64,000 nucleotides of DNA from CBDFLS01 sp965249185 (GTDB lineage Bacteria; Chloroflexota; Dehalococcoidia; Lucifugimonadales; Australimonadaceae), in the NCBI GenBank assembly GCA_965249185.1, contig CBDFLS010000002.1, forward strand, positions 558,001 to 622,000. Direction: 5' to 3'. Below the pieces are notes generated by a model. The model saw only the letters and a program-made list of their open reading frames with translations, did not search any database and was not told the origin of the DNA. The translations under genes were made by a program, and so were the position numbers. Below, piece after piece: positions 46,160 through 55,338 of the stretch. The first letter of the stretch is position 1. Each line of letters starts with the position of its first letter.

Positions 46160-46328
46160 CAGCGTTCCCAGGGACCGCCCGACGGGTAGGGCGGTCGAAT
46201 TACGCCGCCTCGCTGTGCGGCGTTACCGTAAACATCCTGGGCGCCACCCCCGCGCAGCCTCTTTGCCAAGGGTGGTCCGCCCCCAGCGGTAGCCCGTTGG
46301 GGCTGTTTATTGCCAGTGGGAGTCAGTC
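46160..46328 (+). ncRNA. structured 5' leader of secD, possible riboswitch or attenuator
   Basis: Complementary arms predict a three-way junction: P1 CCCAGG 46167-46172 with CCTGGG 46236-46241; P2 GACCGCCC 46173-46180 with GGGCGGTC 46189-46196; P3 ACGCCGC 46202-46208 with GCGGCGT 46217-46223. Single-stranded joints are GAATT and TACCGTAAACAT. P4 CCACCC/GGGTGG (46244-46275) follows, then P5 AGCCC-GTTG-GGGCT (46291-46304) with GTTTATT after it, terminator-like. The secD ribosome site GGGAG comes next. No known riboswitch consensus was recognised. Confidence 0.55.
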
Positions 46329-47759
46329 TTGCCGAACTTAGGTTTCCTCTGGCGGCTCGTCCGCCCCATCGTTCGCAGATACCCGTTCATTCTCATCGCC
46401 CTCATTGTGGTTGGCGCGGTGGCTTCCCTCAGCGTCAAGCAGATCGACCTCCCGGTGCCGGGCGGCCGTTTCGAGCGCGGCTCGAACGACGTCTTGGGCC
46501 TCCAGCTCGGCGTGGACCTGGCAGGCGGCGCCCACCTGATCTACGAGGCCGGCGATGCGGCGACCCCGCCCACCGCAGACCAGATGGAGGGCCTGATCCG
46601 CATCATCCGGACCAGGGTGGACAGGCTGGGCGCCAGCGAGCCGGTCATCCAGAAGCTGGGCGACAACCGGGTGGTGGTCCAGCTCCCCGGCCTGCACGAC
46701 GTGGCCCGGGCCAAGCAGCTCCTCGGCCAGACGGCCAGCCTGGCTTGGGCCGAGCGGATCTGCCTGGACCGCTTCTGCACCCAGTTCGAGGACAACGCCA
46801 CCGGGCTCAGTGGTGATGACCTGGCCAGCGCCTTCGCCGGCCAGGACACCGTCACCGGCGAGAACGTGCTCTTCTTCGAGTTGCGTGGGGGCTCCGCCCG
46901 GACATTCGCCGAGCTGACCACCCGCCTCTACACCACCCGCGACACCGATAGCCCCGACCAGCTCACCATCTTCCTGGACGACGTGGAGCTGGTGTCGGCC
47001 GTGGTCAACTCGCCCATCCTCTCGGGCAACGGCCAGGTGACCGGCGGAAACCCACCCTTCACCGCGGAGGAGGCCCGCGACCTGGCCATCCAACTGGAGT
47101 CGGGCCGTCTGCCCATCGACATCCGGATCATCAGCGAGCAGGTGGTGGGGCCCTCCCTGGGCGCCAAGTCCCTGGAGCAGAGCCTCGTCGCCGGTATCGT
47201 TGGGCTGGCGCTGGTCCTCTTCTTCATGATCGCCTACTACCGGGGGGCCGGCGTGGTGGCGGCGGTGACGATGATCTTCTACACCGCCATGGTGCTGGCC
47301 GTGTTCAAGCTGGTCCCTCTGACCCTGATCCTAGCGGGGGTGGCTGGCTTCATCCTCTCCATGGGCATGGCCGTGGACGCGAACATTCTGATCTTCGAGC
47401 GGATGAAGGAGGAGCTGCGGTTGGGGCGGACCCTGGCCTTCGCCATCCGGATCGGCTTCAACCGGGCCTGGCCCTCCATACGCGATAGCAACATCTCCAC
47501 CATGATCATCAGCGGCATCCTCTACTGGTTCGGCACCACCTTCGCCGCCGCCGCCGTCACCGGCTTCGCCCTGGCGCTTCTGATCGGCGTGGCGATCAGC
47601 ATGTTCACCGCCATCGTTGTAAGCCGGGGGTTGCTGGTCATGGTCGCCGCTACCCCGCTGCGACGCTTTCTCTGGCTCTTCTCTCCCGAGCCCCTGCCCC
47701 GGCGGGGCAGGGACGCCGGCCGGACGGCCCGGTCCGCCTCAGAGCGAGGCCCGTCGTGA
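46329..47759 (+). CDS. secD: protein translocase subunit SecD
   Basis: 476 aa. TTG start at 46329 six bases after GGGAG. It has one N-terminal helix (YPFILIALIVVGAVASLSV), a periplasmic domain with LGVDLAGGAHLIYEA and GEPVIQKLGDNRVVVQLPG-like segments, and five further helices carrying MGMAVDANILIFERMKEELR, a SecD signature. With SecF it uses the proton gradient to pull exported proteins after SecA-driven entry. Its stop overlaps the secF start by four bases. A long structured leader precedes it. Confidence 0.95.
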   Translation: MPNLGFLWRLVRPIVRRYPFILIALIVVGAVASLSVKQIDLPVPGGRFERGSNDVLGLQLGVDLAGGAHLIYEAGDAATPPTADQMEGLIRIIRTRVDRLGASEPVIQKLGDNRVVVQLPGLHDVARAKQLLGQTASLAWAERICLDRFCTQFEDNATGLSGDDLASAFAGQDTVTGENVLFFELRGGSARTFAELTTRLYTTRDTDSPDQLTIFLDDVELVSAVVNSPILSGNGQVTGGNPPFTAEEARDLAIQLESGRLPIDIRIISEQVVGPSLGAKSLEQSLVAGIVGLALVLFFMIAYYRGAGVVAAVTMIFYTAMVLAVFKLVPLTLILAGVAGFILSMGMAVDANILIFERMKEELRLGRTLAFAIRIGFNRAWPSIRDSNISTMIISGILYWFGTTFAAAAVTGFALALLIGVAISMFTAIVVSRGLLVMVAATPLRRFLWLFSPEPLPRRGRDAGRTARSASERGPS

Positions 47760-48673
47760 ACATCGTCCGGCACCGCGGCTGGTTCTTTCTCATCTCGGCC
47801 CTGGTATTGCTCCCGTCGGTCTTCTCGCTCCTGCTGCCTCCGACACTGCGGGCCGGGATCGACTTCACCGGCGGCGCTGCCCTGACCGTCCAGTTTGAGG
47901 GAGAGGTGTCGGCGGAGGCCATCCGCCAACGGGCGGTGTCCCTGGGTCACGATAGTGTCATCGTCCAGCCGGTGGGCGACAGGACCTTCTTCGTCCGGGT
48001 GGGCGAGCTCACCGAGGCGGACGTGGAGGAACTGACGGGAGGTCTGGAGGGCTTGAGCCCCATGGAGGTGCTGGGGTTCGACGCCATCTCCGCGGTGGTG
48101 GGCGGCGAGACGGTGCGCAACGCCATCATCGCCGTGGTGGTCGCGGCCATCGCCATTATGTTCTACATCACGTGGGCCTTCCGCCACGTGCCGCGCCCCT
48201 TCAGGTACGGGGTCTGCGCAATGATCGCGCTGGTCCACGACGTGCTCATCGTGCTGGGCGTCTTCTCCATCCTGGGCAAGACGGTGGAGATGGAGGTGAA
48301 CGCCATGTTCATCATCGGCATCCTCACCGTCATCGGCTACAGTGTCAACGATACTATCGTGGTGTTCGACCGGATCCGGGAGAACGTGGCCCGCTACGTG
48401 GGCGCGCCGTTCGACGAGGTGGTGAGCGTAAGCGTACGCGAAACGATAGGCCGCTCGCTGAATACCTCGATGACGCTGCTGGCGGTGGTGACGGCGCTGC
48501 TGCTTTTCGGCGGCTCCACCATTCAGCCGCTGCTGCTGGTGATGCTGGTGGGCGTCATCGTCGGCACCTACAGCTCCATCTTCATCGCCAGCCTGCTTCT
48601 GGTCTCCTGGGAGATGGGTGAGATAGGACGCTTCTTCCGACGCCTGCGTCCGTTCCCCGCCCGCCGCGCCTAG
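47756..48673 (+). CDS. secF: protein translocase subunit SecF
   Basis: 305 aa from a GTG overlapping the secD stop (GTGA). The first helix (FFLISALVLLPSVFSLLLP) leads to GIDFTGGAALTVQFEG, the conserved SecF motif. Five C-terminal helices follow with IIGILTVIGYSVNDTIVVFD and the conserved R(E/D)N, then SLNTSMTLLAVVTALLLFGG. It is the partner of SecD in the translocase accessory complex. Downstream 48674-48888 is a gene-free boundary to an IS110 remnant. Confidence 0.95.
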   Translation: MNIVRHRGWFFLISALVLLPSVFSLLLPPTLRAGIDFTGGAALTVQFEGEVSAEAIRQRAVSLGHDSVIVQPVGDRTFFVRVGELTEADVEELTGGLEGLSPMEVLGFDAISAVVGGETVRNAIIAVVVAAIAIMFYITWAFRHVPRPFRYGVCAMIALVHDVLIVLGVFSILGKTVEMEVNAMFIIGILTVIGYSVNDTIVVFDRIRENVARYVGAPFDEVVSVSVRETIGRSLNTSMTLLAVVTALLLFGGSTIQPLLLVMLVGVIVGTYSSIFIASLLLVSWEMGEIGRFFRRLRPFPARRA

Positions 48674-48888
48674 GCCCCCCCTCCCCCCCGCGCCTAAGCA
48701 TCAGGGTGCGACAGTGGTCCGGCCCGAACTCGCTCCGGTGTTGCACCGGAGCCAGGACCCGGACACGCTTGCCGGCCTCATGGCTCTCGTCGACGGAACG
48801 CGTTCAAGCCCGCGCCGGGACGCTGTTTCGGGCGTCCGCTCCGTCCGCTCGTGGTTCCCTTCGCTAGACTCAGCAACTGTCTTGAGTG

Positions 48889-49844
48889 TCAAGCTTGATC
48901 GGGGCTCCAGGAGGATCGGTGTTTGAACATAGCGTTCAGGACTCAGCAACTTGCGCATGCAGGGGTTGATGGCGACTGTCTTGGCCTTGCCTGCGGCGAG
49001 AAGCCGTTCATAAAAGGCTTTCAGGACAGGGTTGCGGCGCACGGCCACCAGCGTGGGCATACTGAGAACAGTACGCAAATGCGCCTTCCCACCCCAGCAG
49101 GTTCGTCGCCCCTGGAACTTGCCGCTGTCCCTGCTCAGGGGCGCCACCCCAACGAGCGCCGCAATCTGCTTGTGCGTCAGCGAGCCGAGCTCCGGCAGAC
49201 CCGCCAAGAGGACAACGCCGAGGGCTGGGCCAACTCCGGGCACGCTGCGCAGGAGATTTTCTCGTTTCCGCCACAGGGGGCTCTCCCGCAGCCGGTCGGT
49301 GAGGTCTCGAGTGAGCTCCTCCAGCTCGCGTTCCAAGACGGCGAGCACCCGGTCGATGCGGCGCTGACCAGGGGCAACGCCTGCTGGCGACGCTGCTGCT
49401 CAGTGACCTTCATCCGGATCACTTGCCGCCGGCGGGTGACCAGCGCCTCAAGCTCGCGGGCGGCGGCCGGGGCGAGCGGCTGTGTAACGGTATCGCTCAC
49501 CTCACCGAAATGCGCGATCACCGCTGCGTCAAGCCGGTCCGTCTTGGCGAACTTGCCCTGGGAGCGGGCGAATTCGCGGACCTTCACGCGGACCTGCCGG
49601 GGATTCACCATCGCCACCGGAATGCCCGCCGTACCAATGGCTACCACCAACCGCATCTCATACCCACCCGTGGCCTCCAAGACCACCACCTGGGGATGCA
49701 GCTCGCGAGCTGCGGGACGAGGGCGTTGATGCCTGCCTCATCCTGCGCGGCACGCCACGCCATGCCGGTCGGACGCACCGCGATATCGCCCCACTCCTTC
49801 GAGACATCGATTCCAACAAACACATCCTTGGCGGTCTCTGACAT
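48889..49844 (-). pseudogene. IS110 family transposase, multiply frameshifted
   Basis: A decayed transposase of about 318 codons. It starts with ATG at 49844 after GGAGG as MSETAKDVFVGIDVSK, the DEDD RuvC-like N-terminus. A shift occurs after LVPQLA near 49700; the frame continues VVVLEATGGYEMRL and AKTDRLDAAVIAHFGE. A second shift near 49350 leads to LRSVPGVGPALGVVLLAG and MPTLVAVRRNPVLKAFYERL, the transposase_20 domain with its HhH region. A third shift after MRKLL gives VLNAMFKHRSSWSPDQA and the natural stop at 48889. Three shifts mean it is inactive. Confidence 0.85.
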
Positions 49845-50245
49845 CTCTTCCTCCATGGCCCGTCCTCGCATGATGCGGGCTCTCTTCGGCCCCGGCAACT
49901 GTTCGGGCTCTTGAAGTCTATGGGCGGGGCGACGACACTGAGCCGCAGTCTTTCCACCAAGGGTAAGCTCGCCGCACCACGATGGTTCGACAAACTCTCC
50001 ATGCGCGGAGATATGAAACCGCTGACCTTGCGCCCTTCGTCTTCGCTCAGGACAGGCTTGTCGAAGGGTCGCCCTTGAGCGGAGCGAAGGGAAGGGGCGT
50101 CCTGGTCCCTTGCGGTATCGGCCCAGGGTTCCACCCTGGCGCCAGGGTGGACGGAGCGGGTGCGTCGCGGTGATAATAGACGCTGCCCTGCTCGCAACGA
50201 TGCCCTGGTGACACCCGGCTAACCGGTGCCCTGGAGGGAGGCCTT
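49845..50245. repeat. intergenic region with dispersed repeat and palindrome
   Basis: 401 bp without a gene. It contains CACCACGATGGTTCGACAA at 49975-49993 (identical to 35592-35610), CTTGTCGAAGGGTCGCCC near 50067, and a 22-bp perfect palindrome at 50130-50151. The nfo ribosome site GGAGGGAGG lies at the right end. Confidence 0.65.
50130..50151. promoter_or_regulatory. 22-bp perfect palindrome upstream of nfo
   Basis: TCCACCCTGG-CG-CCAGGGTGGA is fully self-complementary around CG. It sits about 95 bp before the nfo start and could be an operator dyad or a hairpin. Confidence 0.45.
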
Positions 50246-51103
50246 ATGCGTATCGGCGCCCACGTATCCTCGGCCGGCGGCGTGGACCAGGTCATCGACC
50301 GCGCCGTGGCCATCGGCGCGGAGGCCGCGCAGATCTTCGTCTCGCCACCCCAGAGCTTCGCCTTCAAGCCCGTGGACGAGAAGCCGGCCACCGACTTCAA
50401 GCGCAAGGCCAAGGAGCACGGCATTGGCCCCAACGCATTGCACGCCATTTACCTGGTGAGCCTGGGCAATCCGGACCAGGGCCTGATGCGCAGGGGCATC
50501 CAGTCGCTGGTGGACTACATGAACACCGCCCACGACCTGGGCATGCTGGGGGTCATCTTCCACCTGGGCAGTCACAAGGGCGCGGGGTTCGACGGCGTGT
50601 ACCGCCAGCTCATCGAGTCGCTGAACAGGGTGCTGGACAACTCCCCTGAGGACACCTACCTGATTCTGGAGAACAGCGCCGGCATGGGGAACCACATCGG
50701 GTCCAAGTTCAGCGAGCTGGGCGCCGTCATCAAGGGGCTGGCGAGCCCCCGGGTGAAGGCATGTCTGGACACCCAGCACAGCTTTGCCGCGGGCTACGAT
50801 CTGACCACCCCCGATGGCGTGGCCGGGGTCATGGAGGAGTTCGACCGCGAGGTGGGCATTCAGCGGTTGGTGGCGGTGCACTGCAACGACTCCAAGCCGC
50901 CCTTCGGCGGGGCGGTGGACCGGCACGAGAACATCGGCGAGGGCCAGATGGGGCTGGCGGCCTTCGAGGCGGTGGTGGCGCACCCCGCCTTCCGGGACGT
51001 CCCTTTCTACCTGGAGGTGCCCGGCTACGAGAAGAAGGGCCCGGACAGGCCGAACGTGGACATGATGAAGACCATCCGGGAGAAGCTCTCCATCCCCGCG
51101 TGA
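50246..51103 (+). CDS. nfo: deoxyribonuclease IV (AP endonuclease)
   Basis: 285 aa TIM-barrel enzyme that cleaves DNA at abasic sites. Zinc-binding landmarks are GAHVSSAGGVDQVI, IFHLGSHKGAG, ILENSAGMGNHIG (Glu), CLDTQHSFAAGYD (Asp and His), VHCNDSK and DRHENIGEG (Asp, His, Glu). These are the nine-residue metal set of the Nfo/Apn1 family. ATG 50246 follows GGAGGGAGGCCTT. The small zinc protease gene begins 11 bp downstream, probably in the same unit. Confidence 0.95.
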   Translation: MRIGAHVSSAGGVDQVIDRAVAIGAEAAQIFVSPPQSFAFKPVDEKPATDFKRKAKEHGIGPNALHAIYLVSLGNPDQGLMRRGIQSLVDYMNTAHDLGMLGVIFHLGSHKGAGFDGVYRQLIESLNRVLDNSPEDTYLILENSAGMGNHIGSKFSELGAVIKGLASPRVKACLDTQHSFAAGYDLTTPDGVAGVMEEFDREVGIQRLVAVHCNDSKPPFGGAVDRHENIGEGQMGLAAFEAVVAHPAFRDVPFYLEVPGYEKKGPDRPNVDMMKTIREKLSIPA

Positions 51104-51114
51104 GGGTGGGACCA

Positions 51115-51480
51115 ATGCGGCGGCGCGAGTTCGAGGCGTTGGTGCGCGAGGCGCTGGAGGGGCTGCCCCCGCGGTTCCTGGAGCGGCTGGAGAACGTGGA
51201 CGTGCTGGTGCGTAGATGGCCTTCGCGCCCGCAGCTCGAGCTCGAGGGGGTGGCGGAAGGCGATACCCTCTTCGGGCTCTACGAGGGCATTCCCCTGACC
51301 GACCGCGACGGCTACAACATGGCGCTGCCGGACATGATCACCGTCTTTCAGGGGCCCATCGAGGACGAGTGCGACACGCGGGAGGAGATGGTGGAGCAGG
51401 TGCGCCAGACGGTGGTGCACGAGGTGGCCCACCACTTCGGCATCAGCGATGAGGAGCTGCAGGCGTGGGGCGTGGGGTGA
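51115..51480 (+). CDS. minimal zinc metallopeptidase (DUF1025/zincin-like family)
   Basis: 121 aa. The motif QTVVHEVAHHFGISDEEL is the extended HExxHxxGxxD/E zinc site of the metallopeptidase family related to acidic minimal gluzincins. The N-terminus RRREFEALVREALEGLPPRF is standard. The family is widespread but its substrates are unknown. It begins 11 bp after nfo. Confidence 0.9.
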   Translation: MRRREFEALVREALEGLPPRFLERLENVDVLVRRWPSRPQLELEGVAEGDTLFGLYEGIPLTDRDGYNMALPDMITVFQGPIEDECDTREEMVEQVRQTVVHEVAHHFGISDEELQAWGVG

Positions 51481-51530
51481 GTCGGGTGTCCCGGCGTCCG
51501 AATAGAGGATGAGCCGACGGCCCCGGCTGT

Positions 51531-52598
51531 CTACGGGCGGACGTGTTTGGCCTCGCGGGCGGCGGCGATGCGCTCCTCGGCCATGGCGTCGGCGGCTCGG
51601 GCGGTGGTGATTCCCTGGGCGCGGGCCGTGGCGATGATGCGCTCCATGGTGTCGTAGATGTGGGAGGTCTTCTCCAGGGCGGCATCGGCGCTGTATTTCC
51701 CGCCCACCTCGTAGGAGACGTTGATGACACCCCCGGCGTTGGCCACGTAGTCGGGCGCGTAGAGGATGCCCCGCTCGGCCAGGCGCTCGGCGTCGGCGTC
51801 CTCCGCGAGCTGGTTGTTGGCCCCCCCGCAGACCACCCAGCACCGGAGTTGGGGGACCGTTTCGGCGTTCAGGACGCCGCCCAGGGCGCACGGCGCGAAG
51901 ATGTCGCACTCCGCCCCCAATATCTCGTCCTGCGGCACCACCGTTACCCCCTCCAGGGAACGGACCTCCGCCAGCTTCTCCTCGTGGATGTCGGTGACCA
52001 GCAGCTTCGCGCCGGCCTTGAGCAGATGCTTGCTGAGGGCGTTGGCCACGTTGCCGAACCCCTGGATGGCCACGGTGCGGCCCTTGAGCGAGTCGCCGCC
52101 CCAGGTGGCCACGGCGCAGGCGCGCATGGCCTGGTAGACGCCGAACCCCGTGACGCCGGAGGGGTTGCCGCTGCCGCCCAGCGCCTCGGAGAGTCCCACC
52201 ACGTGCTTCGTCTCGTGGGAGGCCCACTCCAGGTCCCCGGGGCTCGCGCCCACGTCCTCGGTGACGATATACCGGCCGCCCATGGAGTTCACAAACCTGC
52301 CGAAGGAACGGAACATCCCCTCGGTCTTGTCGGTCCGCGAGTCCGCCATGATGAGGGCCTTGCCTCCCCCCAGCGACAGGCCCGCCACCGCCGACTTGTA
52401 GGTCATGGCCCGGGAGAGCCGCAGAACGTCCAGGACCGCCGCCTCCTCGTTCTCGTAGGGCCAGATGCGCACGCCGCCCAGGGCGGGTCCCAGGGTGGTG
52501 TCGTGGATGGCGATGAACGCACGAAGGCCCACGGCGGGGTCGTTCCATACCGAGAACTGCTCGTGGCCGTGGCGCTCCATGTAGTCGAGGACACGCAT
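51531..52598 (-). CDS. Leu/Glu/Phe/Val dehydrogenase family protein
   Basis: 355 aa, the size of leucine dehydrogenase. The substrate-binding block DTTLGPALGGVRIWPY, catalytic Lys in SLGGGKALIMAD, and Rossmann motif IQGFGNVANALSKHL are present, as is the PDYVANAGGVINVSYE end. It catalyses reversible oxidative deamination of a branched-chain or similar amino acid with NAD. Leucine dehydrogenase is most likely from length and sequence. ATG follows GGAGA. It is convergent with the zinc protease gene. Confidence 0.9.
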   Translation of the reverse strand: MRVLDYMERHGHEQFSVWNDPAVGLRAFIAIHDTTLGPALGGVRIWPYENEEAAVLDVLRLSRAMTYKSAVAGLSLGGGKALIMADSRTDKTEGMFRSFGRFVNSMGGRYIVTEDVGASPGDLEWASHETKHVVGLSEALGGSGNPSGVTGFGVYQAMRACAVATWGGDSLKGRTVAIQGFGNVANALSKHLLKAGAKLLVTDIHEEKLAEVRSLEGVTVVPQDEILGAECDIFAPCALGGVLNAETVPQLRCWVVCGGANNQLAEDADAERLAERGILYAPDYVANAGGVINVSYEVGGKYSADAALEKTSHIYDTMERIIATARAQGITTARAADAMAEERIAAAREAKHVRP

Positions 52599-52682
52599 CG
52601 AAGTCTCCTAAGCCCCGCTGACTGGTGGACCCATGCTATCAACGGCCCATGAGGGGTGACAAGGGCCATTGGGATAGCTCCG

Positions 52683-52727
52683 CCCCTGCCATTCGGGGGT
52701 GGCCCCCTGCCATTCGGGAGTGGAAGC
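52683..52727 (+). repeat. two-copy 20-bp tandem repeat
   Basis: Two near-identical units of the form CCCTGCCATTCGGG(G/A)GTGG back to back, between the dehydrogenase and the MFS gene. No gene in this 190-bp gap. Confidence 0.6.
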
Positions 52728-52791
52728 GTGCCTCTTTACCCGTCCCGTCAACAAGCTATCCACACCACTCCGTTCATTTCCTCACTGGACC

Positions 52792-54102
52792 TCACTGATT
52801 GGATGCTTGCTCTTCGGGACACGATTTCCGCGACCGGCCAGTGCTGGCTTGCTGAATGGGGGGAAGGAAGTAGGCGGTGAGAGCGACGAGGAGCCACGTG
52901 GCGGCCAGGATGCTGAAGGCCAGGGTGTTGGTGCCGGTGGCGTCGAAGCTGAAGGCGATCAGCAGCGGGCTGGCGGCGGTGGAGATGGTGAGGAAGGGGC
53001 GGGTGATGCCCCGGACGGCGCCGATGTGCTGCCGCCCGAAGTAGTTGGCGAAAATGAGGGAGTGCAGCAGAAAATTGCCGGCGATGGTGATGCCCAGATA
53101 GCCCATGGCGAAAAAGAGCATGGGCGTGTTCTGGACGGTCAAGAGCAGCGGCATGGCCAGCGTCGTGAGGAGGGCCTGGACCATGAGGACTCGGCGCAGC
53201 TCCATCCGGGTCGCCACGCCCGCCCACACGAACCGGGCGGCGATGGAAAAGACTGCGTAGAAGGTGATGGCCGAGGCGGCTAGCTTGGGAGTGAACCCCA
53301 GCCCCTCGATATGGGCCACCAGGTTGCTGAGAAAGCCATGGAAGGAGAGGGCCGCGAGAGAGAAGGCGAGGATGATGAACCAGAAGCTCCTGGTGCGGAC
53401 CACTTCGCGGACGGTGTAGCTCCGCTCGTCGGCGGCCTTCTCCGGCCCGGGGGCGTCCACGGGCTGGGACCTCCGGTCCAGGGCGCCGTCGGGCAGCAGG
53501 CCCATATCCTCCGGACTGCGCCGGAGCAGCAGCGCCGTGGGCACGGTGAGAACGAGGGTGGCGACTCCCAGCCACAGCCACATGTCCCGCCAGCCCACGG
53601 CATCGATGAGCAACGCGACGGCCACGGAGAAGAAGAGGGCGCCCAGACCTCCTCCGGACGAGGTTATGGCTAAGGCGATGGGACGTTTGCGGATGAACCA
53701 CTTCGGGACCAGGGCATCCACCGACGCGGGGCCAAGTCCCAGCAGGGCTATGGAGCCGAAGAACCCAAAGCTAATGTAGAAAGCCGGCAGAGTGGCCGTC
53801 CGGCTCATGGACATCAGCGCCAGCGAGAGGACGATGCCCGAGAGGAGAGGGAGGAGCCACGCGCCGTGCTTGCGGTCGATCCAGGGGCCTATCAAAGGAG
53901 ATGCGACCCCCCTGACGATGGCCCGTATGGTGAGCACGAGAAGGATCTGGGACCTGCTCCACGCCAGGTCCGCCTCCATGGGGGAGAGGGCCACGGCCAA
54001 CGCCCAGATGCCGATGCCCGAGTGGAGGGCGTGGTACAGCGTGGCGACGACCACGATGACCCAGCCGTAGAAGAACAGCGTTCGCTTTACGGGCGGGTGC
54101 AA
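52792..54102 (-). CDS. MFS transporter, oxalate/formate antiporter-like
   Basis: 436 aa with twelve predicted membrane helices in two bundles separated by a hydrophilic loop (RRSPEDMGLLPDGALDRRSQ). The segments FFYGWVIVVVATLYHAL at the start, PLIGPWIDRKHGAW (MFS loop 2-3 motif) and GLGPASVDALVPKWFIRKR resemble the monocarboxylate/oxalate-formate (OFA) group. It likely exports or imports organic acids; substrate unknown. TTG start at 54102. It is co-directional with the upstream SDR. Confidence 0.88.
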   Translation of the reverse strand: MHPPVKRTLFFYGWVIVVVATLYHALHSGIGIWALAVALSPMEADLAWSRSQILLVLTIRAIVRGVASPLIGPWIDRKHGAWLLPLLSGIVLSLALMSMSRTATLPAFYISFGFFGSIALLGLGPASVDALVPKWFIRKRPIALAITSSGGGLGALFFSVAVALLIDAVGWRDMWLWLGVATLVLTVPTALLLRRSPEDMGLLPDGALDRRSQPVDAPGPEKAADERSYTVREVVRTRSFWFIILAFSLAALSFHGFLSNLVAHIEGLGFTPKLAASAITFYAVFSIAARFVWAGVATRMELRRVLMVQALLTTLAMPLLLTVQNTPMLFFAMGYLGITIAGNFLLHSLIFANYFGRQHIGAVRGITRPFLTISTAASPLLIAFSFDATGTNTLAFSILAATWLLVALTAYFLPPIQQASTGRSRKSCPEEQASNQ

Positions 54103-54180
54103 CGAAGGGCCTTTATGGCGAGGTGGCCGGAAGAGATTTGTCCGCCAGGGGGCGCTCGCATGATACTCCAGCGGGTAAGC

Positions 54181-54984
54181 TCAGGCTGGACCGACGCCGG
54201 CGTCGGACGACTCCTCGGGCGTGACGTAAGCGGCCGTGATGCCGCCGTCTACCGTAAAGGCCGCGCCGTTGATATAGGAGGAGTCGTCCGAGGCGAGAAA
54301 GAGGGCCGCTTGGGCCACCTCGCTCGCCTGGGCCAGCCGGCCCGGAGGAATGTGCACGAGCCGTCGCTGCCGACGTGCCGGGTCCGACAGCAGCTCCGCC
54401 AGCAGGGGCGTGTCCACGGGTCCCGGGCAGAGGGCGTTGGCCCTGATGTTCCGGCGCGCGAACTCCACGCCTATCTCGCGGGTCATGCTCAACACGCCTC
54501 CCTTGCTGGCGGTGTAGGCGATCTGCGGGGTGGCGGCCCCTATGAGCGCTACGAAGGAGGCCATGTTGATGATGGACCCTCCGCCTGCCTCCAGCAGGGC
54601 CGGGATGCCGTACTTGCAGCCGAGGTAAACGCCCTTCAGGTTGATGGCGATGGTCAGGTCCCACACGTCGTCCGGAGTCGTGAGGATGGAATCGTCGTCG
54701 GGGTGCATGATCCCCGCGTTGTTGAAGAGCACGTTGAGCTTGCCGTAGGTCTGCTGAGCGAAGGCCACCACGCGCTGGCAATCGTCCGCTTGGGAGACGT
54801 CGGCGCGCACGAAAGCCGCCGCTCCTCCCGCTTTCACGATCCGCTCCACCGTCGCGCGCCCGCCCGCTTCGTCAACGTCGGCTACGACAACCGCCGCGCC
54901 CTCGACGGCGAACAGCTCGGCGGAGCGGCGGCCGATGCCGCTGGCGGAGCCGGTGATGAGGGCAACTTTGTTCTTCAGTCGCAA
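54181..54984 (-). CDS. SDR family oxidoreductase
   Basis: 267 aa classical short-chain dehydrogenase. ITGSASGIGRRSAELF (cofactor motif), FNNAGIMHPDDD, the catalytic pair in YTASKGGVLSMTREI (Tyr-x-x-x-Lys) and INGAAFTVDGGITAAYV are all intact, unlike the SDR at 8.7 kb. The Asp after the second strand (VVADVDEAG) suggests NAD preference. Substrate unknown. It lies upstream of the MFS gene on the same strand. Confidence 0.93.
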   Translation of the reverse strand: MRLKNKVALITGSASGIGRRSAELFAVEGAAVVVADVDEAGGRATVERIVKAGGAAAFVRADVSQADDCQRVVAFAQQTYGKLNVLFNNAGIMHPDDDSILTTPDDVWDLTIAINLKGVYLGCKYGIPALLEAGGGSIINMASFVALIGAATPQIAYTASKGGVLSMTREIGVEFARRNIRANALCPGPVDTPLLAELLSDPARRQRRLVHIPPGRLAQASEVAQAALFLASDDSSYINGAAFTVDGGITAAYVTPEESSDAGVGPA

Positions 54985-55029
54985 GGCTGGTTAACCGTAC
55001 ATCGAGATGGCTGGCCGGGCGGGCGTTGG

Positions 55030-55323
55030 CTAGCTGAACAGGGCGTCCCACTGGTTGGAAAGCGAGTTCAGGGTGTTGATCAGCGCCTCGTCTTCGTGGC
55101 TTCCGACCCTGAGAATGGCGTCTGGGATACGCACCGACTGAAGCGTTCCGTCGGTGAACCGCACCGTCCGGTTGGCGGTTGAAAGGAAGATCTGGGCTTC
55201 CGAATGCACCAAGATGTCGTTGTCCGGATCGTCAACGAACAGCTTGAAGCACGGGCTGAACTCCTTCGAAAGGCCGATGAACACCCACTCGACGCGCTTG
55301 CTGGTGGGGTCGGATGGCAATAG
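55030..55323 (-). pseudogene. C-terminal fragment of the cyclase gene, separated by an IS3 element
   Basis: 97 codons to the stop, beginning directly at the IS left end as LLPSDPTSKRVEWVFIG. No start codon with a ribosome site is present. It is in the same frame, allowing for an element length divisible by three, as the cyclase fragment that stops at the other IS end, so I read both as one former gene of about 428 residues. The fragment carries no recognised domain (DDPDNDILVHSEAQIFLSTA, TDGTLQSVRIPDAILRVGS). Confidence 0.75.
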
Positions 55324-55338
55324 TGGACACCAAACCTT

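Noticed and set aside
46160..46328. Known riboswitch (ZTP, SAM, c-di-GMP, ydaO and others) or SRP RNA in the secD leader
   Set aside because: I looked for their conserved core sequences and found no convincing match; the structure is reported as unassigned.
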